NCBI GenBank assembly: GCA_025766275.1
Contig: JAFKAC010000003.1
Span: forward strand, 2,108,001-2,172,000
DNA: 64,000 bases
Source of the DNA: Lactarius indigo
Lineage: Eukaryota > Basidiomycota > Agaricomycetes > Russulales > Russulaceae
Reading direction: 5' to 3'
In this document: piece after piece, positions 34,200-44,661 of the stretch
How the letters are laid out: each line of letters starts with the position of its first letter
Numbering within the stretch: position 1 is the stretch's first letter
Notes under the pieces: generated by a model
Databases searched by the model: none
The model's input: only the letters and a program-made list of their open reading frames with translations
Told to the model about the DNA's origin: nothing
Position numbers and translations under genes: made by a program

Positions 34200-35260
34200 G
34201 ACCTTGTCGATGATGTAACATTCTTAGTAGAATGATACCGAGTTTCTGACGCTTCCCACAGTTCTCCCGAAGGTGGCAACAATCCGGATAGTTTTGGAAG
34301 CTGCCCACCTCGTGCACTATGGATCTTGGGGCAAAGACTTCGATGGCCTATTGCAGGATGTGCCTGGCCATGGCAACTTGCAGTATCTACCACGGGCACA
34401 GATCGACTCTCTAGGACTGAAATATCTCTTCTGTCCTGGGGTTCTTCCTGTTAAAAAAGAATACAAAGTCGCTCATGAAAGTCTCAAGCCATATGTGATC
34501 GACCTTTGGTGTGGTGGTGTAGTTGTCTCTACTCAACTGGGAATCAGTATGCATCTCCCGCCTACTACGGTCACCTTCACTAATTTACCCAAATTCTAAT
34601 CCAGGAATGTCATGTTTCCTCCTCTATCTCCTGCTTCGCCTGGTCAATGAGACGAAGCCTGTCGCTTTTCAAGTGGGTAGCAGATTTGTGCTCTTTCAAT
34701 ATATTGGGGCTTCGCTACATGATGTTACTGATATGATGGTGGGATACATCATACTGAAGACTGGAAAAGGGACATGGGCTCTCACCGATTCCCGCCCCGG
34801 CTTTGAGAAACCATGTCCTTCCTTTTTGAATGCATCCGTGTCAGGACGAGCCTGCATGATTCAAACGACCGCCCCCTTGGAGGATGACGAACTCCTGAGA
34901 TCAAGGAGAGGGAAATGTTCAGTGGCCTTCCACAGTGTGGAGATGGAACCAATGCCTTCAGACGATTTGATCGCCCTTGGGTAAGCTTCAAAGCAATTCT
35001 TGCCGTCTTTCTCTTCAAGCTGAGCTCTTCGTACAGTACAATACTCAATCTCGATCCTAAAATTCTCGCGGCCGACAAGGCCCTCCGGTAGTTACTGTCT
35101 TAGAGTTGAAGGAGTTCACCAGCCAGAGTCTCCTGTTCTGAACAGTAGTAATGCTTCTCGCGCCTCGGGCATTGAAGCGGTGTCAAGCGTCGGTCTTGTT
35201 GATATTTCCACGACGTTTTTCTTAGAATTTCTGTAACGCCGAATAGTGTGGGTACTCGAA
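34200..35260 (+). pseudogene. Degenerate accessory P-loop-like protein gene, copy 2
   Basis: The best-preserved copy inside the window. Exon 34273 onward: EAAHLVHYGSWGKDFDGLLQ, NLQYLPRAQIDSLGLKYLF, SLKPYVIDLWCGGVVVST. An intron (about 34547-34604) leads to MSCFLLYLLLRLVNETKPVA, VGSRFVLFQYIGASL, GTWALTDSRPGFEKPCPSFL and ACMIQTTAPLEDDELL. The helix LLYLLLRL normally follows a Walker A GKS/T in this family, but here the splice-joined sequence TQLGIRMSCF lacks it. The open frame runs to 34984; an intron may continue into a short exon ending near 35237 (VGLVDISTTFFLEFL). I call it degenerate because of the lost P-loop and unclear ends; a diverged expressed gene is possible. Confidence 0.5.
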
Positions 35261-36115
35261 CCAATTGTATAGGTGGCGTGGAATAGCCTGAGGCACGGGG
35301 ATCGTAGTCCACTTGTTTGGCCTGGGCACTTGTAACGTCACCCGACCTCAACTTCTATCCCCGGACCCCACACTATATGGCCGATCCGCAAGTGGCAATC
35401 CACCAATCGGTCGTTTCTCTCGGCCTGTGCGAGTCATGGCGTCTTTCCTGGTCAGAAAGCTTGTGATTTGCGAACTACTAGGCGCAAACTATTCAGCCAA
35501 GGTTTGCGGACCATCCTCGCTTTCCCCATATTGTCTCTTTTCCTCTCAGCTACCTTGCTGGTGTTTTCCCGATTTCTCCAAGCATCCTGACGTTAGCTTT
35601 GGCGATATACGGCAGAGCTCGTTGATGAGAGGCTCGCGGCTACTCCACTAGCAACCTTACTACCTTGTGACACTGACCCCGAGCCGAGCTCCAACCCCCA
35701 GAACGCACTGTCCACTCAGAGGTAGAGATCGAGTGCACGATTCGCTTTTCAGTAAACACAGTAGATGCTAACGGTGGCATCTGCCTGATCGTGTCAAAAG
35801 AAAAGATTGACATTGGGTCACAGCACGCACTCAGCTACGCAATCCACCAGCTGCTCCGAGTCCAGCTCGTTAGAAAGTGGGACTAACTTAATAAACAAGG
35901 TACCACATAGCAAACTTCCGTGGGAGGCCAGCTCAGTTTCTTGTGAACGCCCTGAACCAGTGACCTTGCGACTCGGGGTAGGTGGGGCAACAGACGATGA
36001 CAGATAATACTATTTGATAAACTATTTGCACGTCTATATTGGCTATTTTGTACATTTGGACCCGGTTGACTGACTGATACAAGTTTTACAATGATAGTCG
36101 ATGTCGATCGATATG
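35261..36115. other. Accessory intergenic region
   Basis: About 850 bp after the degenerate accessory gene. A 112-codon frame (35313-35651, +) has no recognisable motif. No repeat or RNA gene seen. The right end is the 3' flank of the minus-strand acidic protein gene. Confidence 0.45.
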
Positions 36116-37375
36116 CTATCTAGGAACCGCGATTGCCCTGCCGACTAGCTGCAGGAAATCTGCTCTATCATGTTCGTCAGATGATGCTTCCCCAGTCCTC
36201 TCAGGGATAGATCCCCGTCTCGTTGTCTTCCATAACCAGAATAAACCTCGTACGGCATCCTGGACGGCTAGACCATCGTCGTCCTGGTCCACTCCTTGGC
36301 GTGAGGACAAATTCGTGGTTTGGTTGAACGCCGGCACCGGCTCATGGATTTTCTCGACGGTTCCTGTTTCCCATGGGGTTTCTTCACCAGCCAATGATGA
36401 TGGTGACTCAGTATCGTCATCTGTTGCATCGGGGATATCATCTTCGGGGCCTGGTTCGGAAAAGCCAACCGAGAGTGGGCTTGCGATCACAGGTCGTGGA
36501 GATAAGGCGGTCAGGCGACTGGTTAAAGTATTCGGAGAAGGGGGTGCTTTCGGGTCGCGAAGACGGGAACGGATGTCCGCAGTAAGGATGGGAATGCTTT
36601 CTGCATGTGAAACATCGTGCGGCGCTTGAAGTTTACGCGCTGTCTTATGCACAGGAGAGGGGACCGTCGAGTCCGCCGAACCTGCAGAAGCCGCACAGTC
36701 AGATTGCGTGAATCGGCTTCAGAAGTACAGCAGAAACACACCTTGTACCGAAGCGTACCGAGCCCAATACGCGTCCTCGCTCGCATCCACTTCATCTCTA
36801 CCCACGGATGGGGAGGGTTGCATACTGCATGCGTCTTCCGCGCCATAGGAATTCCAATAATCATCGTCATCATCGGTATCGTCACCACCGTTTCCTGATT
36901 TTGGCGCTTTCGATTCAGGGACGGGTATGGTGATTGTGTCAGCACCTGCGACGGCGTCGCTCAAGGATTGATGAGTCCCAGGAGGGAATGGCATCACATT
37001 CGAGTCGTGGTATTTCCAGCTTTCTTGACCATCCCATTCGAAGACGAGACGTAGGCCATCGTCCCCAGTGGACTTGACGTGAACATGGGCGTAAGCATGC
37101 TCCGGGTCAGCTGCATAACCAACAAGGAAGTCGGGGGCGAGTTCGTCGAGAGGCATCGGGAGAGATTCTAGGTGTTGGATAGCGCGGTCACGATCTGACG
37201 ACGGCCAAGTGAGATAGGAAGGTGTGTCTGCCGGGGTTATATCGAGGAGACGGTGCCGCTGCAGGAGGGAAAGGGAAAGTAGATCGGAAGGGATGGGGGT
37301 TATGAGCTGTGAGGGGGGACATATATACTGAAGAATTAAATTAATAGTGTAAAGGGGTATGGGAACGATGTCCAT
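36116..37375 (-). CDS. Conserved hypothetical acidic protein
   Basis: Two exons. Exon 1 starts MDIVPIPLYTINLILQYICP at 37375 and runs to EDAYWARYASVQ. A 60-nt intron (about 36740-36681) leads to GSADSTVPSPVHKTARKLQA and the end at 36116. Recognisable but unnamed features: an N-terminal hydrophobic helix, LLSLSLLQRHRLLDITPADT, PMPLDELAPDFLVGYAADPE, a WDGQESWKYHDSNVMPFPPG segment, then an acidic YWNSYG motif embedded in Asp repeats (GGDDTDDDDDYW). The C-terminal half is Ser/Pro-rich and ends in a helical AVQDAVRGLFWLWKTTRRGS. It resembles a fungal protein seen across basidiomycetes, with no function known to me. Confidence 0.75.
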
Positions 37376-37498
37376 CGGGGGGTCATCCGTGTGCGGAGAG
37401 ATTCGGGTTTAAGTAGACTAGTCTTCCTAGCGCGACTCGGAAACCGGAAGGCACGGCGCCGACTCGGAACGTCACTTACGACCACTACCACCACCGCT

Positions 37499-38031
37499 AT
37501 GCCCTCATTTCTCTTTTATTCTATTTTTCTACTCCCGTTCACTCTCATGAGCGCTCTCGCTCAGGTGAGCCCTATTAGACACTCGTTCCACTGCTTCTCA
37601 CAGCACGACAGAGTAACAATGCTTCATCACCTTCACCTTCCGTAGTCGTCTCCACTTCACTTTCTGTTGGGATCTCCTTTGGTCCAAATCGCCAGCCTGT
37701 CACGGTCACTACTGCAATCCCCGTCACTCTGACGCTCTCTCCGACACCTACCCCGAGTGGCAACACGACCGGAAATTCGACAACCTCATCAAACTCGACC
37801 TCATCGACCTCATCGTCTCCCACCTCGACCGTACCTTTACCAACAGCGCCTACAAGCGTCTACGGTGGGGGGAATGGTCCAGGAGGTGCACCGAGTCCCG
37901 GCCAGTCTGGACAAGGGGGTGTATTTGGGCCGCCTGATGGTTATGTGTCTGGGGTGACTCGCTTGCAACGGAATGCGATGGTTGTCAGCCTCTTTGGAGT
38001 AGTCATTGGATCTCTCCTTTCTTTACTATAG
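37499..38031 (+). CDS. Small Ser/Thr-rich secreted, probably GPI-anchored, surface protein
   Basis: Start MPSFLFYSIFLLPFTLMSAL at 37499 is a signal peptide. An intron (about 37566-37612, donor GTGAGC, acceptor CGACAG) joins ALAQ to SNNASSPSPSVVVSTSLSVG. The mature part is dominated by Ser, Thr and Pro (TLSPTPTPSGNTTGNSTTSS, then further Ser/Thr-rich sequence), then GGGNGPGGAPSPGQSGQGG. The C-terminal hydrophobic tail NAMVVSLFGVVIGSLLSLL fits a GPI-attachment signal. About 160 residues. Likely a cell-wall or plasma-membrane glycoprotein; no enzymatic domain. Divergent from the acidic protein gene (123 bp between start codons). Confidence 0.75.
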
Positions 38032-38192
38032 TTCTGCGCACGTCACTGGGACATGGACAAGGTAGTAATTCGTCTCTAAGTATAATACCCATAGACACTT
38101 GACCGGCTCGCAGACATTATCGCGTATGGACACTGATTCATGGCTTTGACTCACACATGTACTTTGTTTGATGACATAAAGCACAGTGTGCA

Positions 38193-39603
38193 ATGAGAGC
38201 CATGCAGAAAGGGGTGAGAACGGCTCTCTGTCTCTCAAGGTCCAGACTCGTACGGATGGCGACGACCGATATTTCACAAGCAGCGAAAAGGCAGAAAACT
38301 GGTGGTGGTGTGTCAAAAGTGCGTGTTATCGGCTCGTATCCATATCGTTTAGTGTTGGAACCGCTCTTAAGGTTATTGGGACACACAATGGCACTTTTCA
38401 CTGCGATGAAGCACTCGCGGTCTATATGCTACGACTCACAGAGGCGTACCGGGACGCAGGTTACTTTTTTGGTGCTAAAGTCGCCGCATACTGCATCATT
38501 AAAGCTAGACAATAGGTGTCAAACGTACCCGGGATCCGAACGTCCTTGACACATGCGACATAGTTGTCGATGTTGGGGCTATATACGACGAGAGCCGGCA
38601 ACGATTTGACCATCATCAGAGAGGCTTTGTGGAAGTGTTTGGTCACGGATTTACGACCAAGTTATCTTCTGCAGGCCTCGTCTACAAGTTGGGCGATTCG
38701 CCCTCGTCTCTTCCTTGCTGCTGATGGTCTGTCAGACACTTTGGTCGGGAGGTAATTTCCGGACATTTGAATCTCTCTCCAAACGACCCAAAGGTCGACA
38801 CTCTTTGGTTGAAGCTGTACAAGGTGCTCTTCACACCCCTGTACTCTGGCCACACACTCACCGCATCCCACTGCAGGAATTCATCGAGGCTATTGATGGG
38901 ATCGACAACGGCATTTCGCAGTACCCTAATGACATCCAAGCCAAGTATCGCAGTCGCACGGATCTTTCAAGTCGTGTGGGCTGGCTTAACCCGGCCTGGA
39001 ACGAGCCTGTTGACTCTCAAACAGTTGATGTATGCACTTTCTTTTATTTCCTTTGCACCGATTTAGACTTTTTTTCTTTGGACAGGCACAATTTTTGAAG
39101 GCCTCACAGCTGGCTGGGGAGGAATTCCTCGGCCGCCTGAGTTATTACGGCGGATCGTGGCTCCCAGCCCGCGATCTTGTTCTCGCCGCGCTCTCTAAAC
39201 GCGAAAATGTAGAATCCAGCGGTAGGATCATCGTGTTTGATCAGTATGCCCCGTGGAAGGCACGTTCGAACTATTGTCGCTGGTCAGAAAGCTTACCGTC
39301 CAGCAGGAGCATCTGTTTGAACTCGAGCAAGAGCTATCCGTGCCAGCACCCGCCCAACCCTTCTACATCGTCTATCCTGATGAGACGGGCGGGAATTGGC
39401 GCGTGCAAGCAGTTCCCATCTCTCCAGAAAGCTTTGAGAGTCGCAAGGCACTGCCAGAACCCTGGCGCGGAATCAGAGACGAAGAGCTCTCACGCCTCTC
39501 TGGCATCGAGGGCTGTATCTTTGTGCACGCATCCGGATTTATTGGTGGAAATAAGACAAAGGAGGGTGCTTTGGAGATGGCCAGAAGGGCGTTGAAAATG
39601 TGA
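38193..39603 (+). CDS. MYG1: MYG1 family 3'-5' RNA exonuclease (DHH-type)
   Basis: Mitochondrial/nuclear exonuclease of the DHH phosphoesterase group. The ATG at 38193 gives a basic, Ser/Leu-rich leader ([20 protein letters not shown]) suited to mitochondrial import. An in-frame ATG at 38256 ([14 protein letters not shown]) gives a leaderless form. An intron from 38319 joins GGGVSK to [20 protein letters not shown]. Later exons read [20 protein letters not shown] (DHH motif) and [53 protein letters not shown] and [19 protein letters not shown]. The C-terminus has [20 protein letters not shown], then [20 protein letters not shown]. All conserved blocks of the family are present. Confidence 0.93.
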
Positions 39604-39766
39604 AAGAGAGCTGGATTATAGTGTCTGGACGGTTAATACTTGAGTCAGTATTTACTTTGAAAATGGCCAGAGCTTACGTAGGTAGTACTCACCAAAGTCC
39701 GAGTGCCAGCCTGAGCACCGTCAGCACCGTCGGTTACCTGGTGCTCCCCCGCTTGCCATCATTACG

Positions 39767-41203
39767 ATGGCCGCGAAACGATTGACGGTCTTACTTACTG
39801 TGATCGATGTTTCCTTCTCAGATCATTCTCGTGCGTTAATGACCTGTGTAGAACGATGACGGCCCTCCCGGTGACGAGTCTCCGTACACGTTTGGACTAT
39901 ATAAACACCTCACTAGGACACTTGGTTTGTCTCCCCCTCCATTCTTTATCAGATAACGGCCTGACTCACTGGTACCTTACCTAGGTTGGGATGTTCGGGT
40001 CGTTATCCCTAGCTCGCAGAAATCGTGGATTGGTTCGTAACTTAGCTTATGTTGAGGGCTATTGTTTGATCAGAATCTCTCGAAACAGGGAAGGCCTACC
40101 ACATCAAAGACATCGTCCGCGGGCGTTTCTACTATCCGCGAGACCCTGGTAAGATCCTTGCCCAGACAGATTCAGTTCAGTCCTAAACCTTAACGCGCAT
40201 CCGAGACGGATCTGGTGAGACTTCGGACTCTTCGAGACCCCTCAAAGAGGGTGAGATCGGTGAATGGATCCTCATAGACGGAGTGAGTTCTGTCAGTCGA
40301 GCATCACCTGTGTCTCAAAAAATCGAAATCGACAGACCCCCGCGTCGTGTGCCAACATCGCACTACACAATTTATATCCCGGTGAGATCGATCTCGTAGT
40401 GCGTCAAAGCTCGCCCGCTTTCCTTCCGGAACCACGCTGAAAATGTACATTTACTCAATTCACTCAGGTATCTGGACCTAATCTCGGAAGGAACACCTCT
40501 GGTGAGTTCGTGTGGTGAGGTAATCATGGCGTGTCGTATATTCAGGCCGTTCTTGGTAGCCGCCTTTTCATTATCTTCGGGCACACTCGGCGCAGCCTTG
40601 TCCTCCTCTCTTTCCCAAACTCGTAGCATCGCCCTATCCTATGGAACAATCGGCCGATACCCATCCCAGACTCTTTTCGACCCTGCACATGCCCTATCCA
40701 CGAAGATCATCCAGCATCTTTGGGATAACTGGGGCAATGACGCAGGCGGGCTGCGGAGCGGTGAAGTTGACCTCTACAGCGTAAATATACCAATGATTCC
40801 TGGACTATTGAGCGAGGGCGGCCTTCCCATCATTTGGACACGTGTTTGGCGGAACACATATCACCGCTTATTCAAAGCCTACTCCCCCAAACAGCCAGCC
40901 GAGCTAGAGCATTCCGATTTCCGGACAGGACCCGACTCCTCGGTCACGACGTCCGCACAGGCAGTTACCCAAGTCCAGGCGGATATCTCCTCAAAGAATC
41001 CAATCGACCTCTTATTCCAGTTCTCCCCAGACATGAGCGGCCTAATCAACCTTCAACCGTCATCTTTGCCGGAGGGTTCTGACACATGGGCCATAGAGAA
41101 AGGATGGGTCAGTGTGTCTCCGCTGAGAGCCAGCTTCGGGGAACCGCCTGGATTTGCAAATGGCGGGGCAATACAAGATAGAATATGGAAGATAAAATTG
41201 TAG
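39767..41203 (+). CDS. SurE-domain 5'-nucleotidase-like protein (fungal Pby1-type SurE part)
   Basis: Metal-dependent phosphatase fold. Exon 1 MAAKRLTVLLT (ATG 39767) joins NDDGPPGDESPYTFGLYKHL across an intron: the NDDGP motif is the SurE metal site. Further exons: GWDVRVVIPSSQKSWIG, TGKAYHIKDIVRGRFYYPRD, SDSSRPLKEGEIGEWILIDG then TPASCANIALHNLYPGEIDL, and SGPNLGRNTS (conserved SGPN). The long last exon has AAFSLSSGTLGAALSSSLSQ, RSIALSYGTIGRYP and VDLYSVNIPMIPGLL. There is no tubulin-tyrosine-ligase-like half as in budding-yeast Pby1, so it is the stand-alone SurE form. At least six short introns. Confidence 0.85.
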
Positions 41204-41274
41204 CAATCACAATATATGTAGAGTCCATGTGCTTGGCTACAGTGAACTGCGCTGCACGTATGAAAGAACAAAGA

Positions 41275-43085
41275 TTAAAGCGCAGCAAGGACGAAGGCAG
41301 TTATCACGGCGATCGCCAGTGAGAAGGGCAGACGCAGAATTTGTGGCGTGCCTGCGCTCACAACTTTAACGTTTTGACGACGGTATACCTTGAGCGAATT
41401 AATGCTCCAAGAGGCGTTCTAAGCAGCTTGGTGAGCACGACAGTCACGCAGAGAGAAACGCCATACCACAAAGTTAGTTGGGTCCACAAGACGATCGGAA
41501 CATGTTCCCGGACAACCTGATGTAGCATACGAGTTACCAGCCCAGTCACCTAGTAGACATAAATTCAAGTCTTGGAACTGGGTATTATGTACGCACCGCA
41601 GAACGTGATGTCTTCATCAACGTCAAAACTTCTGATTGCATCGTGAGAAGAGAACGAGCTCACCGAATATGATCGAGTGGTTCTTGAAATACTGCAGTGG
41701 ATCGCAACCTGCAGGTTCTAGAGTGGCAGTCGGATTTGGCCATACGGCAGGATTGGGGAATCCTGCTTGGATATCCTCAGGTACGGCGACACGATAGAAG
41801 TTCCCTTGAGAAGGCTCAGCAGCACTTGAGGACCAGTTTATCAACAAACTTACAAACTGATATCCCATCTTGGTCCCACTTCATGGCGAAGACTCCGCCT
41901 CCTTGAGCGTCGAAGGTAGGACCATATGATGCCTGACTCCATTCAATGACACCGCATCCAGGTAGAGTCGGACTACCCTCGCAATCGAGGTACGATTGAC
42001 CATTTTGTTGCTGATGGGAGTGAGACCAGTACTTAGAAGTGCAGAGTTTGTCACTTACCACGATTGTGCCGGTGAAGTCATTAGACGGTGTAAGGTTGCA
42101 TCCTAACGCTGCGTTAGCACCCTCGCGAGAACAATCACACCTCAAGGATGACCTGCGCTGGTATGCCAAGTCACCTGATTGTGCTCATTATCGTGCACCC
42201 CTTCGATTATGTCGATTTCACCCAGCTGAGAGCAAAGATAAGTGCGAGGTCGGACATCGTAAAGAATAACTCACACTGGGCCATTGGCCATTCCCAAGAG
42301 TCCAAAACGCTGGCCACACACCTGATGTTTTTTAACGCTAAAGTCGACCACCCACATGAACAGAGGCACAGAACGTACCGCAGCCCCATGGTGCGCGGTT
42401 AATGTCCAGAATGAAGAGACCGGTATTATAGATCTTGTTACTTGAAACTCGGACACTTGCAGATGGTCAGGGCTTAGTTATGGTGTCATCTGGGCAGGCC
42501 GCACCTCTCCCGGTACTGGCCGGACTGGAGCGTGTTTGTGTCGTCTCCTTTCATTATGACTTTTCCGTCCCATGAGATGTATGATAGATTGTGGGCAAAC
42601 GCTGTTGCATTATCCACGTAACTATTGTGGGCCCAAAATCGTCAGGTGCTAAACGTGTGAGAGACATATCGTCGCATACGTGACAGTTCCACTGGAAAGA
42701 GGTTAGCTCACGTACGCTTACAAGAAAGAGAGCACATACTGCGTTGGGTCATTTCCTGTGAAGAAGTTGAAAGATCTGAAAATCCCCAATCAGCACCAGT
42801 TGTGGAGCCGAACTGATGCCAGACTCACTCAAAAAAGTTGGATGCGTCGTAGGTATCTTGAATGATCCATACGAAGGACCCGGAGTCCGAAGTAGTGTTG
42901 CTGGTTTTGTTATTGGAAGCACTACTGTTTGTGTCCCTCCGCAAATGGTGCGGGTTTTGTGGCAATAAACTTGGGGGACTTGGTATAGAGGCGTTGTGGT
43001 TCAGAGGGTTAAAGACAGTGACAGCAGCAGCCGAAGACAACAGAATCATAAGGGTCGATATCATCATCAAATGATCGTTAAACAT
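41275..43085 (-). CDS. GH16 family beta-glucanase-like glycosidase, cell-surface
   Basis: Endo-beta-1,3(4)-glucanase-type hydrolase or transglycosylase of the fungal wall. Start MFNDHLMMISTLMILLSSAA at 43085 is a signal peptide. The mature domain has FVWIIQDTYDASNFF, FNFFTGNDPT, NATAFAHNLSYISWDGKVIM, NTGLFILDINRAPWGC, then GEIDIIEGVHDNEH, the ExDxxE catalytic motif. Further blocks: IEWSQASYGPTFDAQGGGVF, AMKWDQDGIS, YRVAVPEDIQAGFPNPAVWP, FKNHSII, DITFCGDWAGNSYATSGCPG and INSLKVYRRQNVKVV. The C-terminal hydrophobic tail (SLAIAVITAFVLAAL) suggests GPI or membrane anchoring. About eight introns. All joins keep frame. Confidence 0.88.
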
Positions 43086-43532
43086 TTCGTCGTCGTCGTC
43101 ACAGATGTAAAGAAGAACAAGGACACAGGACAGGGACTGCTATCATCCAACGTGTACTTTTAAGTTAAATTTACGGCGCGCCTCGTGTCTCGGTCCTTCT
43201 AAAATACCCGAGCCTGGTCGACATGTTGACTTACTCAAGGCCATCTGACGTTTACAGCCAAGTTGTGACCTCCAAACCACCATCGACGGGACTTGTCTAA
43301 TCCGAGGACAGCTAGTCCTGTACCCGTCTGAGCCGGGCAAAGACACGCGGAGGCTTACGCGTGTTGATACACGCCTTTCACAGGCAGCTGCGGGATCAAA
43401 AGGCGTGGCCGCTTACGGAAACAAGTCCAGATAAGGCAGCCCGGAAACAATCCGTGATATTTTGGGACGTGGGCATACAAACATGAAAGGACGGTGTATT
43501 TGTAGACAGACATGTATCCCCAGATAATACAA

Positions 43533-44352
43533 TCATCGGTATCTGCGGAGGCTGAGTTTGTTGTGCCTTTTCCAGGTCGCCACGCGAGGTGTGTTGTTGT
43601 ACCGGTGACCTTTTCCAAGACCGCGATTCTGATAAGGTATTTCGTGTATTAGAATACCGCCGACTCATCGTAGTTTCAAGAGCGTAACGCACCTGTTTTC
43701 CGATGCTCGTGAGACCACGAGCTTCCCTGCGCTTGTGTACAGGTTTAGCGATCCAGTTGATCCGGGGGTCTCGACGAACCTGGTCATCATTAGCCGCGAG
43801 GTGGACAACATCATGGTAATGCTTACCGCCTTGTGATTGGGGTCGACGAGGATGACCTCATAATACTTGTACACACCATCCTGGTTGATCCAGTACGAGT
43901 TTAGGACACGCAAGTTACCGCAACGGCGGCCAACTCTCTCTTCGGCAACGCTTCGCAAACCACGTTGGAACTTGAGATGATTAACACCTTGGCGAACAGG
44001 TTTACCATATGTTGCTCCTGCAAAAAAAACATTAGAATGGCCACTTGAGAAAGGTCAACACGCACCTTTAGGGACATGTTTCTTGCGATTCCCGCGGCGT
44101 ACGCGCACGCGATAGATGACGTATCCTTGTTTTGCTTTGTAGCCAAGCCGGCGAGCCTTATCGGGGCGAGATGGACGTGAAGCTCGATGGATGACGTTCA
44201 GTTGTCGGTACTCCCAGCAACTATTTCATATCTATAGTCGGTGTAGGTCAGACGACGGGTCGAACGGCTGCGCACCGAACACGAAGTAGGAAACGAAGGA
44301 CATCCGATTGCTTTTTCTTGTACAGCTCGCCAATGTATTTATACGCACCCAT
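43533..44352 (-). CDS. RPL15: 60S ribosomal protein eL15
   Basis: Core large-subunit protein. Start [20 protein letters not shown] at 44352. An intron interrupts an Arg codon ([11 protein letters not shown]). Exon 2 has [40 protein letters not shown]; then [80 protein letters not shown] and a last exon [20 protein letters not shown]. Ends LSLRRYR. Total about 204 residues, the usual length. At least four introns with a strong coding signal. Confidence 0.95.
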
Positions 44353-44661
44353 CCTGTAGGTTGATGGATTAGCATCGGTGTTGTTCCATCCACTTCCCCT
44401 CAAAAGCATCCATCTGAATGGCCCAATCCTAGGACTATTCACACACCATTACGTTCCATAATAGCCCCAAGTACCACTGAAATACATACACAGAGAGGAA
44501 ATAGGGCTCACCTGTTGACGATCCTAACGACTTTGAACTTGTGATGGCCTCTATGCGCGTAACTACCTAACCCACAACAAGGTTCAGATGCGTATCATGG
44601 CAAACCCCGAAATTCCGATGATTAGATTAGATAACGCTAGACATTAAGTACTAGTATAGTA
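44353..44661. other. Intergenic region upstream of eL15
   Basis: Promoter of eL15 (-) and 3' flank of the MFS gene (-). Possible 5' UTR intron of eL15 (sequence resembles splice signals near 44515-44450), not proven. Confidence 0.45.

Noticed and set aside
37391..37498. N-terminal extension of the GPI-type protein from 37391
   Set aside because: The extension is Arg/Thr-rich and would bury the signal peptide that starts at 37499.
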